Source: Flavihumibacter rivuli
GTDB lineage: Bacteria > Bacteroidota > Bacteroidia > Chitinophagales > Chitinophagaceae
NCBI RefSeq assembly: GCF_018595685.2
Contig: NZ_CP092334.1
Coordinates: 4,120,001 to 4,184,000 of the forward strand
Direction: 5' to 3'
Length of the DNA: 64,000 bases
The position numbers and the translations under genes are program-made. Positions 43,628 through 52,933 of the stretch are shown piece after piece (position 1 is the first letter of the stretch; each line of letters begins with the position of its first letter). Below the pieces are notes generated by a model. The model ran no database searches, was not told the DNA's origin, and worked only from the letters and a program-made list of their open reading frames with translations.

Positions 43628-43637
43628 TTGCATATCG

Positions 43638-44333
43638 ATGAAAACCTTATCCAGGACCGGTTACAAAAAGATCGTTCATCATACATCGGCTGACCAATCT
43701 TTATTTGCAGTTTCTTTAAATGGGCAAAGGGATTACTTCTATGCCGCCATGAAGCGTATGGTTGATATTGTTTTTTCCCTGGTAATCCTGGTTGGAATAT
43801 TGAGCTGGCTCGTACCGGTTTTGTTAATATTAATCCGCATGGGCTCGCGTGGCCCCGCTTTTTTTACGCAGGAAAGGGTGGGGTATATGGGACGTGTATT
43901 CCGGATTTACAAGTTCAGGACCATGGTGCTGAATGACGATGCGCATACGATGCAGGCTGTTCCCGGTGATCCAAGGGTAACTAAACTAGGCAGTTGGTTG
44001 AGGTCCACTGGATTGGATGAGCTTCCGCAATGCTGGAATGTTTTGATGGGTGATATGAGTTTAATAGGACCCAGACCCCATATGCTGGCTGATGAATTGG
44101 TTTTTTCAGGGATGGTCCCCAACTATGGATTAAGGTATAGTGTGCGTCCGGGTATAACCGGAATGGCACAGGTGAAAGGGTGTAAAGGACCAGTTGATGA
44201 TCCAAGGCTGATCGTTCACCGTTTCAATTGGGACGCTTTTTATGTTAGGAATGCGGGTATTGTTTTGGACCTTCGGATAAGCTGGCTGACCATTAAACAT
44301 ATATTGGGTGTGCTGGTTTCCCGCAATCAATGA
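43638..44333 (+). CDS. Initiating sugar-phosphate (undecaprenyl-phosphate) transferase
   Basis: This 231-residue protein starts glycan synthesis by moving a sugar-1-phosphate onto undecaprenyl phosphate. It has one hydrophobic helix after MKRMVDIVFSLVILVGIL, then the cytoplasmic catalytic block of the bacterial sugar transferase family: PAFFTQERVGYMGRVFRIYKFRTM, STGLDELPQCWNVLMGDMSLIGPRP and YSVRPGITGMAQVKG. Its size is that of the short PglC/WcaJ-C type, lacking the large N-terminal membrane domain of WbaP. It faces the minus-strand glycosyltransferases and supplies the lipid acceptor for the locus. ATG at 43638 is preferred to TTG at 43617, which lies in the palindrome. Confidence 0.93.
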   Translation: MKTLSRTGYKKIVHHTSADQSLFAVSLNGQRDYFYAAMKRMVDIVFSLVILVGILSWLVPVLLILIRMGSRGPAFFTQERVGYMGRVFRIYKFRTMVLNDDAHTMQAVPGDPRVTKLGSWLRSTGLDELPQCWNVLMGDMSLIGPRPHMLADELVFSGMVPNYGLRYSVRPGITGMAQVKGCKGPVDDPRLIVHRFNWDAFYVRNAGIVLDLRISWLTIKHILGVLVSRNQ

Positions 44334-45872
44334 TCATCCCCAACTTGTCCTGTCCAAACTCCTGTATTGAATGGCTTCCGCGACATGTTCCGGTAAGATA
44401 GAGGGGCAACCGGCAAGGTCGGCGATGGTACGCGAAACCTTAAGGATGCGGTCGAAAGCCCTTGCCGAAAGATTGAGTTTTTCCATGGCTGTTTTCAAGA
44501 GCTTCATGCTGGACGATTCCAGGTAACAGTATTCCTTGAGTTGACGGGCTGTGATCTGGGCGTTGGCATATATTCCTGTAAGTTCCCTGAACCTCCCTTC
44601 CTGGATTTGCCTGGCTGCAATAACACGGTGCCTAATCGCTTCAGAATTTTCCCTTCCCGAATGCAGGCTCAATTCCCCAAAAGCAACTGGCGTTACCTCA
44701 ACGTGAAGATCGATCCTGTCTAGTAAGGGACCTGAAACTTTGTTAAGGTATTTTTGGACAACACCGGGATGGCAGGTGCATTCTTTTTCAGGGTGGTTAT
44801 AGAACCCGCAGGGGCAGGGATTCATCGAGGCTACCAGCATGAAACTAGCGGGGAAGTCAAGGGCAATCTTGGCCCTTGAAATGGTAACCCTTCTTTCTTC
44901 CATGGGTTGACGCATAACTTCCAATACAGATCTTTTGAACTCCGGTAATTCATCAAGGAATAGTACGCCATTGTGTGCGAGGGATATTTCCCCCGGCTGT
45001 GGTACGCCACCACCCCCTACAAGTGCTACATCGCTAATGGTGTGGTGGGGGGATCGGAAAGGGCGTTTATTGATGAGGGTGGCATGTTCCGGCAATTTTC
45101 CTGCAACACTGTGGATCTTGGTTGTTTCCAGTGCTTCCTGCAGGCTCAGGGGAGGAAGGATCGTTGGTAATCTTTTGGCCAACATGGTTTTGCCGGCTCC
45201 CGGAGGGCCGATGAGGATCAGGTTGTGGCCGCCTGCTGCTGCAATCTCCATTGCCCTTTTAATATTCTCCTGGCCTTTCACATCGCAGAAATCCATATCG
45301 AATTCATATTGCGACTGCAGGAATTCTTCCCTGGTATTCACCCTGACAGGTTGTAAAAGCTCCGGGTTGTTGAGGAAGGCAATGACTTCATTTATATGGT
45401 GCACCCCAAAGACATCGAGGTTGTTGACCATTGCCGCTTCCCTCGCATTCTGTTTCGGGAGGATCAGTCCCCTGAACTGCTCCTTCCTGGTATTGATGGC
45501 AATTGGTAAGGCCCCCCTGATCGGGTGAATGCTGCCATCAAGGCCCATTTCGCCCATTAGTACAAAATCTCCCAACAGGTCCCTGTTGTCCATTTGGCCA
45601 GTTGCCCCCAGCAGTCCAATGGCCATGGGGAGGTCAAAGGCGGATCCTGATTTCCTGATATCAGCCGGGGCAAGGTTGATGACTACTTTTTGCCTGGGGA
45701 AGTAATAACCATTTGCCTTGAATGCACTTTCGATCCTTTGCACACTTTCTTTAACGGCGTTATCTGGCAAGCCAACCATAAAGGTGTTTTTGCCGTTCAT
45801 TACCGTGACCTCCACCGAAATGGTGATCGCTTCTACACCGTACACTGCACTTCCAAAGGTCTTCACTAACAT
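44334..45872 (-). CDS. YifB/ComM-family Mg-chelatase-like AAA+ ATPase
   Basis: This 512-residue cytoplasmic ATPase has an N-terminal Lon-like/ChlI domain (about 1-165), then an AAA+ core with Walker A IGPPGAGKTMLAKRLP (about 214-230) and Walker B VLFLDELPEF, followed by a cysteine cluster CPCGFYNHPEKECTC typical of the ComM group. ComM is a helicase aiding branch migration in natural transformation, while other YifB members are uncharacterised. It abuts the convergent sugar transferase gene with no bases between the stops, and no terminator is visible there. Its gene-order link to the glycan locus is probably incidental. Confidence 0.93.
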   Translation of the reverse strand: MLVKTFGSAVYGVEAITISVEVTVMNGKNTFMVGLPDNAVKESVQRIESAFKANGYYFPRQKVVINLAPADIRKSGSAFDLPMAIGLLGATGQMDNRDLLGDFVLMGEMGLDGSIHPIRGALPIAINTRKEQFRGLILPKQNAREAAMVNNLDVFGVHHINEVIAFLNNPELLQPVRVNTREEFLQSQYEFDMDFCDVKGQENIKRAMEIAAAGGHNLILIGPPGAGKTMLAKRLPTILPPLSLQEALETTKIHSVAGKLPEHATLINKRPFRSPHHTISDVALVGGGGVPQPGEISLAHNGVLFLDELPEFKRSVLEVMRQPMEERRVTISRAKIALDFPASFMLVASMNPCPCGFYNHPEKECTCHPGVVQKYLNKVSGPLLDRIDLHVEVTPVAFGELSLHSGRENSEAIRHRVIAARQIQEGRFRELTGIYANAQITARQLKEYCYLESSSMKLLKTAMEKLNLSARAFDRILKVSRTIADLAGCPSILPEHVAEAIQYRSLDRTSWG

Positions 45873-45911
45873 GTCTCCAAATTAGTGGAAATGACCGGCC
45901 GCCAATGAGGG

Positions 45912-47516
45912 TTATTTAACGGTACTTATAATAGTTTCAGCAAGGATCTTCATGGATGGATCTGCCGTCAATTGCTCAGGGGAAAATGGCAGGCTTAATT
46001 CGAATAATGTTTCTTTCTTGTCAATAGAAAGGGGTCGTATAGTGGATTGTTGGCCTGCGCTGAACTGCAGCTCGTACTTAAATTGAAATGGTTTTTCCTG
46101 TAATTGTGTTATCCTCACTGAAACCTTATTGGTTGCTGTTTTCTTCCATTCGATGGATAGCCGTGGGTGCCCGGGCTGCCGCAGCCATTGTTGGAAGAAC
46201 TGGTTAAAGTCCCGGCCACTGGTACTGTTCAATACTTGAAGGAAATCTTCTGTAGTCGCGTTCTTGCCCTTATAAGCCTGGTAATAGTTCCTGATCGTTC
46301 GCCAGAATAGCTGGTCTCCAATCTCTTTCCTGATCATATGTAAAACCCAGGCAGCTTTTTGGTAACTATTGGCATTCAACAGTTCCATATAATTGTTTTC
46401 GGTGCTGTCCACAATGGGCTTGCCTGGTTGTTCCCTGTAGAAGCGCACAACAGTTGCCTTCTGCTGTTCCAGTAACTTTTTTAAGGTGTCTGCCCCATAC
46501 CTGCTCTCCAGGTACATGTCCGACAGGTAGGTTGCGAACCCTTCACTCAGCCATATATGGCTCCAGTGTTTTTCTGTTGCACTGTTCCCAAACCATTGAT
46601 GGGCGATCTCATGACTAATCAGGGCTTCCTCCTTCCTTGCGCCATTGACTGAATTTTCGTGATAGAAAATGCAGCCTGCATTCTCCATACCCCCAAATAT
46701 GGTCTTTGATTGTACGCTGGCCAGTTTCTCAAAAGGAAAGGGAGCAATATTTTCTGTAAAGAAGGGAAGTATGTCGAGTGTTTGGGCGTAATCGTGAAAC
46801 CCATTCTTTTTCTCCTCGGGGAACACCCAACTGGAAACCGGCACTCCCTTTAGCTCCCCTGCATATCCCACTGCAAATTGGGCGGCACCAATTACCATGA
46901 CTTTTGTAGGGATGGGCACTGACTCATGCCAATGGGTGAGGTTAAGGTCTGGTGAAATATTGGATGATTCAAGTATAATTCCATTGGATACAACCTGGTA
47001 ATGGTTGGGTGCGGTGACCAGGAAATCCACTGTTGCCTTGTCGGATGGATGGTCATTGCAAGGGATCCAGTTCCTTGCCCTGTTCGGCCAGTTGTCTGCG
47101 AAGAAGGTCCGCTTGTTGAATTTATTGCGGGAAATGATCAACCCATCTTCCGGGATGCCCCTATAGTGAATGGTCAACCGGATGGTGTCCCCTGTGTTTG
47201 CTCGTGCAGGAAGGGAGAGTTCCAGCAGGTTGTTGTGATGCAGGTGCGTTACAGATTGACTGTTACTGGTAGTGTTTATTACCTGCATTCCCTTGCCGCT
47301 GACTGACTTTCCTGCGAGGTCAAGGGTAACCTTATTGGTTGACCGCAATATTCTCAATGTAATTCCAGCAGTGCCTTCTATTTCATCCGACTCATCCTTT
47401 AGCCTGAGGTTGAAATCATAATGGATCACATCTATTTCGGGTGAATGCCAGTTATAGGATTGCGCGAATGAATGCTGGAAAAATAGGGTGGATAGCAGTA
47501 CAAAAATCTTTTTCAT
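45912..47516 (-). CDS. M1-family zinc metallopeptidase (secreted aminopeptidase)
   Basis: This 534-residue exported enzyme has a signal peptide (1-18, ending HSFAQ), an all-beta N-terminal domain, the GGMENAG exopeptidase motif and a zinc site HEIAHQWFG with the third ligand in SEGFAT, 18 residues further on. The chain ends shortly after the catalytic domain, so the long C-terminal helical domain of full-length M1 enzymes is missing; short M1 proteins of this kind are common in Bacteroidota. It would release N-terminal residues from peptides in the periplasm or outside. It follows the amine oxidase gene by 6 bp on the same strand. Confidence 0.93.
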   Translation of the reverse strand: MKKIFVLLSTLFFQHSFAQSYNWHSPEIDVIHYDFNLRLKDESDEIEGTAGITLRILRSTNKVTLDLAGKSVSGKGMQVINTTSNSQSVTHLHHNNLLELSLPARANTGDTIRLTIHYRGIPEDGLIISRNKFNKRTFFADNWPNRARNWIPCNDHPSDKATVDFLVTAPNHYQVVSNGIILESSNISPDLNLTHWHESVPIPTKVMVIGAAQFAVGYAGELKGVPVSSWVFPEEKKNGFHDYAQTLDILPFFTENIAPFPFEKLASVQSKTIFGGMENAGCIFYHENSVNGARKEEALISHEIAHQWFGNSATEKHWSHIWLSEGFATYLSDMYLESRYGADTLKKLLEQQKATVVRFYREQPGKPIVDSTENNYMELLNANSYQKAAWVLHMIRKEIGDQLFWRTIRNYYQAYKGKNATTEDFLQVLNSTSGRDFNQFFQQWLRQPGHPRLSIEWKKTATNKVSVRITQLQEKPFQFKYELQFSAGQQSTIRPLSIDKKETLFELSLPFSPEQLTADPSMKILAETIISTVK

Positions 47517-47522
47517 GTGGTA

Positions 47523-48866
47523 TCATTTCAGGCAATCAATTATTTCCCTTGCGGCCCTTTTCCCAGCAAGGATAGCGCCTTCCATATAGCCATTCCATTG
47601 TGTGGCGGTTTCTGTTCCTGCCCAATGGATATGGCCTTCCGGCTTCGACAGCAGGTCGGCAATCGATGTCCAGGCACCTGTTGGCATCATGCCCGCATAA
47701 CAACCTTTCGTCCAGGTTTCATCGGTAAAGCTTTTGTCGATATACAATTCTGCATTCCGCGCTTCCTCGCCCAGATACCTGCTAAAACAGTCCAGTATAG
47801 CAGTCCTTCGGTCTGTTTCATTCAGCGCCATGAGTTGCCTTGCTTGTTTGGCCAGTGAAAATCCCATGAGTATTCCTTTGCTCCCGTCAGCAGGGGAGTT
47901 GTCGAATACTACGGAAGTGAGTTCTGATGGGGCTGCACATAAGCCATTGAGTCCCTTTTCCCGCCAGAAGGGTTTGTTATAGATGGCATAGCATTTCACC
48001 ACTGCCCCCATGAACTGCTGGTCCATCAGGAGTTTCCTTTTTTCGGTTAGGGGGAACTGGTAGTTGATATCCCTGGCCACAACCGGTGGGATGGCTACGA
48101 TGAGTTTCTTCGCTTCAAATGAAAAGCCTGCACCTGTAACGGTAACCTTTTCATTGTCCTGTGAAATGCTGGTTACGGGGTGGTTGAGTTTTAGTCGTTC
48201 ACCAAGGGTTGCCGCCAGTTTTATGGCAGGTAATTGCGCGCCTCCCTTTATCCTGTCCTGCTGTGCTCCTTTGCGGATATTCATCAGGTAATCGAAATTG
48301 TTATTGCTTCGAACATAGAATAGGGCATGCAATAAGGAGATGTCTTCGGGATCAGCGGCGAAAATGGCTTCAAATGCCGTACGGAACATATTCCTCGCTA
48401 TCTCTTTTTTCATGGTGCGCTCCATCCATTCTGCAACCGTTATTTGGTCGAATTGATTGGCTTCTTTCATTGCCCATGGTTGACTGCATTCTATTTTCCT
48501 GGCCAGTTTGTTGATTCCCTGTATCCCTTTATTCAATGATAGAAGGGTAAAGAGTGGGAGGGGTGGGATCAGTCCCCTGTAATTTTTTCTTTTACCATCA
48601 TAGTACAAGGTGCTTTTCCCTTTATCATGGGTGGCAAATGTTTCTATATTGAATTCCCTGCAAAGCGCATACATGTTGTCGTGGCCGGGACCTATCCATT
48701 GCCCGCCAAGGTCTATGTAGGTCCCATTTTCGAGAGCCTGGCTGTGTATCCGTCCACCCACCCGGTCCCTGGCTTCAAGGACAAGGAAGTCCTTGCCGGC
48801 ATCCAGGAGGTCCCTGGCTGCACTTAGTCCGGAATAACCGGCACCGATAATAATGACATCAAGCAT
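47523..48866 (-). CDS. Flavin-dependent amine oxidase
   Basis: This 447-residue FAD enzyme has a Rossmann dinucleotide site (IIGAGYSGLSAARDL) with ARDRVGGRIHS, which marks the monoamine oxidase/polyamine oxidase family, and a C-terminal FAD-contacting block (HWAGTETATQWNGYMEGAI). There is no signal peptide, so it is cytoplasmic. The substrate could be a primary amine, polyamine or related compound. Next to an aminopeptidase and a nitrilase-like hydrolase, it might belong to a nitrogen-compound breakdown set, but the genes may just be co-located. The spacing to the neighbouring nitrilase gene is 51 bp. Confidence 0.9.
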   Translation of the reverse strand: MLDVIIIGAGYSGLSAARDLLDAGKDFLVLEARDRVGGRIHSQALENGTYIDLGGQWIGPGHDNMYALCREFNIETFATHDKGKSTLYYDGKRKNYRGLIPPLPLFTLLSLNKGIQGINKLARKIECSQPWAMKEANQFDQITVAEWMERTMKKEIARNMFRTAFEAIFAADPEDISLLHALFYVRSNNNFDYLMNIRKGAQQDRIKGGAQLPAIKLAATLGERLKLNHPVTSISQDNEKVTVTGAGFSFEAKKLIVAIPPVVARDINYQFPLTEKRKLLMDQQFMGAVVKCYAIYNKPFWREKGLNGLCAAPSELTSVVFDNSPADGSKGILMGFSLAKQARQLMALNETDRRTAILDCFSRYLGEEARNAELYIDKSFTDETWTKGCYAGMMPTGAWTSIADLLSKPEGHIHWAGTETATQWNGYMEGAILAGKRAAREIIDCLK

Positions 48867-48917
48867 GTTGGTTGATTGAATTGTTTTCAGGTATTGGTAA
48901 GCGTTATGGTCTACGGG

Positions 48918-50075
48918 TTAATTTTTCAGCCAAAGGTTATAGACCTTACTGGTCTTAAGAGCAGGGGCTGAAATGTTCAAAGAATCACCAATCAATGATA
49001 GTACCCTTCCTTCCGGATGCATATCCCACATATCCCCGGTAAAGAATACATTAATTCCCTGGTGGATCCCCGCCTTAGGTCCCCTTCCGCCCATGCTATA
49101 GCTCGCCCAGGCATCTTCTTCCGTGATCTTTCGGTACCTGGTAGTGTCTACATCGACGGGTGCTGCAGCGCCATTGTAACCCATCCAGGGTCCTTTCCAG
49201 ATACTGTCGGTACTGGCCAATGAAGGCACGGCAAGGAATTCGGCCTTATTGGCCAGACCTGTATATGCTTCCGGGTACCAACTGTCCGCACAGATCAGCA
49301 CCCCCATATTACCTGCCTTAGTTAAGAATACGGGCATATCGCCTGGTTTGCCGCAAGCCGTAAAGGGTTTTTCATCGTTGATGGGGAATGCCTTCTTCAC
49401 CAAAGGGGGCATGATGCTTCCTTCCGGCGAGAAGACGGCCGTAGTGTTGTAAAGGCTTCCCTTACCTGTGCGCAGGTTACCGCTTTTATCTATATAGGGT
49501 TCTTCCAGGACAATGGAGCCAGCGACTATCGTTACATTGAATTGTTTTGCGAGGTTGGAGAAAACCTGCTGGTATTGCTCTGCCATGCGCGCTGACTTCA
49601 TGCTGAAAAGCGCATGCTTGGTTTTGTCTGTCCCTTTTGGTGCCGAAGCATAATGCCGGATGAACCGCGGCAGGTTGGAAAGGACCAGTGTGGTCATGGC
49701 CGATTGCATATCCGGGGCTTCGTAAATAGATGTCTTTTCCCCTGCTGCAACCAGCCAGGTGCCAATATATTCCGGGTAAACGGCGATGGTATTGTTGTTG
49801 ATCCAACCCTTCTCCCTGGCCTGTGATAATTGTTCCTCCAGGATCCATCCGAGCCTTGCCTTACTGCTGTAATCAATAGGTGTTAGGTAGGGCTGGATGC
49901 CAAGCAGGTTGCCTCTGATGGTATCTGGCAGGGGATTGATGGCTGAAAGCTCCGTTGTTTTTTGGGGTTCAGTATTGCCAATGGTCTCATCTGCCCGGCC
50001 ACTGATTGACCATAACCAGTAGATGCCTCCCAGGATAGTAACGGCGACCAATAAACGAATGATTGTTTTCTTCAT
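48918..50075 (-). CDS. Membrane-anchored carbon-nitrogen hydrolase (nitrilase superfamily)
   Basis: This 385-residue protein has an N-terminal membrane helix (MKKTIIRLLVAVTILGGIYWLW), so the catalytic domain faces the periplasm. The Glu-Lys-Cys triad is recognisable: Glu in YPEYIG, Lys in the PLVKKAFPIND region and Cys in GVLICADSWYPE. The class includes nitrilases, amidases and apolipoprotein N-acyltransferase. It lacks the multi-helix membrane part of Lnt, so an amidase or N-acyltransferase on a small substrate is likelier. The frame extends to a TTG at 50093 that overlaps the MutS-like stop; ATG at 50075 gives the clean membrane helix and is chosen. Confidence 0.85.
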   Translation of the reverse strand: MKKTIIRLLVAVTILGGIYWLWSISGRADETIGNTEPQKTTELSAINPLPDTIRGNLLGIQPYLTPIDYSSKARLGWILEEQLSQAREKGWINNNTIAVYPEYIGTWLVAAGEKTSIYEAPDMQSAMTTLVLSNLPRFIRHYASAPKGTDKTKHALFSMKSARMAEQYQQVFSNLAKQFNVTIVAGSIVLEEPYIDKSGNLRTGKGSLYNTTAVFSPEGSIMPPLVKKAFPINDEKPFTACGKPGDMPVFLTKAGNMGVLICADSWYPEAYTGLANKAEFLAVPSLASTDSIWKGPWMGYNGAAAPVDVDTTRYRKITEEDAWASYSMGGRGPKAGIHQGINVFFTGDMWDMHPEGRVLSLIGDSLNISAPALKTSKVYNLWLKN

Positions 50076-50089
50076 GGCGGGTTGATGGG

Positions 50090-51406
50090 TCAAAGTTTAT
50101 CGAGTAGCTCTACTACCTTTTCCCGCTTCAGGATAAGGTATCCCAGGCGGTCATTACTGATGCCTTCCTTTAATTGGTAGCTGAATTGGAGCTGGTCATC
50201 CGTTACGGCAGTTTCAAAATACTTGAAGCTGATGTTGGGATAGGGCTTGAGTTCTTCCCCTATTTCATACAAATGGGTTGACAGGATGAAGAGTGAATTG
50301 GGTATCTTGATAAGTCCCTTGATAACGGTAAGGGAGCATTTCATGGCGTCCTGGACATTCGTGCCCTTGAACAACTCATCGATCAGGACCAGCCATTTCC
50401 TGCCATCATTGATCTTAAGGATCGTATTCTTAATGCGCTGCACTTCGTTAAAGAAATAACTTTCCCCCCGGATAATATTATCCGTGACATTGATATTGCT
50501 GAGGATGCCTTCGAATAACGATAGTTCCAATGTCCGTGCAGGCACACCCATCCCTAAATGGGCCAGGTAAACAGCTGCCCCTACTGATTTGATGAAGGTG
50601 CTCTTCCCCGCCATATTGGCACCGGTAAGGAACAGGAAATTGTATTGGGTCCCCAGGCTTACATCATAGGCAACCGGCGTAGGAAGCAGGATATGGTAAA
50701 GGTCCCGGGCTTCAAAATAGGCCTTATCGCTTTCTTTAAAGGAAGGGAAACTCAGGTTGAATTTCTTCATGGCCAATGCCATGGAATACCAGGCATCGAG
50801 CTTGCTGAAGATATTGATCAGTTCAGCGGATGCATTTTTGAACCTGTAGCGGATATGGTGACCATATTCGATCACCTGCGAAGGGCTAAGCTTTTTATCG
50901 GCCGGAAGGGCAGCTAATTCCTGTAACAGCGGCGCACTGATATACATGGCAGCACTTTCCATCAATCCTTTAATGGTAGGAGGGGTATTCTCCTTGTCCA
51001 GTAGTTTGGAAAGTTGCTGGAAACCCCTGACCAGGTCCCCGAAATGACTGATGGAGTACCGCAGCAAGGAGTAGTCCGGGTTATGCAGGAGTTTATAGGT
51101 GTACCCATTGATGGGGCCGCTGCTGTGGGGGATGGTGTCGATAGGGGTTTCATAAAACTTTTCGATCACCATGATCGTTCCATTGCTGATCTGGGTGGGC
51201 CAGTCATCAAGGTTTTCCCCAATAAAACGAAGGATATCCTGGGTCTTCCTGATTGACGCCAGGTCTTTGAAGGGTTCCTGGAAAAGTTTGGCAAGCCAAT
51301 CCCGGCCACCGGAAGTTTGGGTAAAATTCAACCGGTGGAAAATGGAGAATTCTTCTTCCTGGTGAAAAATGGAAAGGTCAAGTAATGAGGTCTTGTCAAT
51401 GTCCAT
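50090..51406 (-). CDS. MutS-like ATPase without mismatch-recognition domain
   Basis: This ~438-residue protein contains the MutS lever/core and ATPase regions only. Walker A is TGANMAGKSTFIKSV, Walker B is WLVLIDELFKGTN, and the SYFFNEVQRIKN and SLFILSTHLYEI segments are typical of the MutS ATPase. The N-terminal mismatch-binding domain of MutS and the C-terminal Smr nuclease of MutS2 are both absent, so it is the short MutS-related family, whose role is unclear. ATG at 51406 (MDIDKTSLLDLSIF) is preferred; the longer frame adds 35 residues unlike the family. Its end is near the nitrilase-like start, implying co-transcription. Confidence 0.85.
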   Translation of the reverse strand: MDIDKTSLLDLSIFHQEEEFSIFHRLNFTQTSGGRDWLAKLFQEPFKDLASIRKTQDILRFIGENLDDWPTQISNGTIMVIEKFYETPIDTIPHSSGPINGYTYKLLHNPDYSLLRYSISHFGDLVRGFQQLSKLLDKENTPPTIKGLMESAAMYISAPLLQELAALPADKKLSPSQVIEYGHHIRYRFKNASAELINIFSKLDAWYSMALAMKKFNLSFPSFKESDKAYFEARDLYHILLPTPVAYDVSLGTQYNFLFLTGANMAGKSTFIKSVGAAVYLAHLGMGVPARTLELSLFEGILSNINVTDNIIRGESYFFNEVQRIKNTILKINDGRKWLVLIDELFKGTNVQDAMKCSLTVIKGLIKIPNSLFILSTHLYEIGEELKPYPNISFKYFETAVTDDQLQFSYQLKEGISNDRLGYLILKREKVVELLDKL

Positions 51407-51481
51407 AGCGCCATCAATATACGTTTTTTTAGTCCTTGACCGGCAGGTCGTTGCAGGCTGGGACCGGGAGGCAACGGCAAA

Positions 51482-51509
51482 TAAAAAGGCGCAGGTAAAA
51501 ACCTGCGCC
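51482..51509 (-). terminator. Intrinsic terminator after dihydroorotase
   Basis: Read on the minus strand, a perfect 9-bp stem (GGCGCAGGT / ACCTGCGCC, four-base loop) is followed by five T. It separates dihydroorotase from the MutS-like unit. Confidence 0.85.
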
Positions 51510-51558
51510 ATTATTGTTGAGTTGGCAAAAAGATAAGCCGTATGAGTTATGGGAAGGC

Positions 51559-52899
51559 TTAGCGATCGAACTTCAGCCTCATTCCCTTCCTGGATTCATC
51601 AAAGCGGCCGTTTTCATAAACAAGGTGGCCGCTTACGAAGGTGTGCGTAACCGAAGCAGGGAAGTGCATGCCTTCCATTGGGCTCCAGCCACATTTGTGC
51701 AGGATGTTTTCCCTGGTGATGGTAAAGCCCTGGTTCATGTCCACCAGTACCAGGTCAGCATAATAGCCTTCCCTGATGAAACCGCGCTCTGCTATCTGGA
51801 AGCACCTGGCAACGGCATGACTCATTTTTTCCACCACCTTTTCCAGGCTGATCCTGCCTTCCTTCACATAGTGAAGCATGAGCGGGAGCGAATGCTGCAC
51901 CAGGGGCAGGCCGGCGTGGGCGTGGAGGTAGTCTTCCTGCTTCTCTTCCCAGGTATGGGGAGCGTGGTCGGTGGCTATGATATCCAGGCGGTCATCGAGA
52001 AGTGCCTTCCATAGGGCCTCACGGTTATGGCCCGCCTTAATGGCCGGGTTACATTTGATCAGGTTGCCTTTCTGCGCATAATCATCCGCGGTAAAGTGCA
52101 GGTGGTGAACGCAAACCTCTGAGGTGATCCGCTTCTCTTCAAGGGGAAGCATATTGCTGAAAAGCTGCAGTTCCTTTTCTGTGGAAATGTGGAGGATATG
52201 CAGCCTGGTATTGTGCTTTTTGGCGATCTGCACCGCGAAGAAAGAAGACTCAAAGCAGGCTTCCTCATCGCGGATGATGGGGTGGTCAGCGGCTGTCAAT
52301 GTCCTGCCCGAGGCTTTGGCAGCTTCCAGGTTTCTCCTGATGACGCGCTCATCCTCACAATGGGTGGCGATCAGTACCTCTGAAGCAGAGAAGATCTTTT
52401 CCAGCGCCAGTGGGCTGTCAACCAGCAGTCCGCCGGTGGAAGATCCCATGAAGATCTTTACCCCGCAAACATCCTGCTTCTTTTCATTGGTCTTCAGGAC
52501 CTCCTCAATATTGTCATTGGAAGTACCCATGAAAAAGGAATAATTGGCCAGGGCTGTATTGGCCCCGATTGCATATTTCTGTTCCAGTAATTCCTGGGTG
52601 AACACAGGTGGTTGGGTGTTCGGCATTTCCATGAAGCTGGTTACCCCGCCCGCTACGGCAGCCTTGGCCTCGGTATAGATATTTGCTTTATGGGTGAGGC
52701 CAGGTTCCCTGAAATGCACCTGGTCGTCTATAGCTCCCGGTAATAAATATTTGCCTTCGGCGTTTATTTCGCGATATGCACTTGTGGCATTGATTTGGCT
52801 GTCTATCTTTTCGATTCGGCCATCATTAATGAGCACATCGCCGGTAAAGATCCTGCCCTCATTGACGATTTGGGCATTCCTGATTATATATTTATGCAT
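51559..52899 (-). CDS. pyrC: Dihydroorotase
   Basis: This 446-residue zinc enzyme closes carbamoyl-aspartate to dihydroorotate in pyrimidine synthesis. It has the DQVHFREPGLTHK metal-binding motif near the N-terminus, HCEDERVIRRN, LHILHISTEKEL, TSEVCVHHLHF, and ATDHAPHTWEEK with its catalytic aspartate. The pattern is that of the type I (allantoinase-like, longer) dihydroorotases. ATG at 52899 is only 34 bp from the start of the divergent outer-membrane protein gene. Transcription ends at a terminator before the MutS-like gene. Confidence 0.93.
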   Translation of the reverse strand: MHKYIIRNAQIVNEGRIFTGDVLINDGRIEKIDSQINATSAYREINAEGKYLLPGAIDDQVHFREPGLTHKANIYTEAKAAVAGGVTSFMEMPNTQPPVFTQELLEQKYAIGANTALANYSFFMGTSNDNIEEVLKTNEKKQDVCGVKIFMGSSTGGLLVDSPLALEKIFSASEVLIATHCEDERVIRRNLEAAKASGRTLTAADHPIIRDEEACFESSFFAVQIAKKHNTRLHILHISTEKELQLFSNMLPLEEKRITSEVCVHHLHFTADDYAQKGNLIKCNPAIKAGHNREALWKALLDDRLDIIATDHAPHTWEEKQEDYLHAHAGLPLVQHSLPLMLHYVKEGRISLEKVVEKMSHAVARCFQIAERGFIREGYYADLVLVDMNQGFTITRENILHKCGWSPMEGMHFPASVTHTFVSGHLVYENGRFDESRKGMRLKFDR

Positions 52900-52933
52900 A
52901 TTTTGTAATAATTCAGCTTAAAAAAGGAAACTG

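Noticed and set aside
44935..45528. 197-codon plus-strand frame opposite the ComM-like gene
   Set aside because: Antisense of the AAA+ core; no domain or start context.
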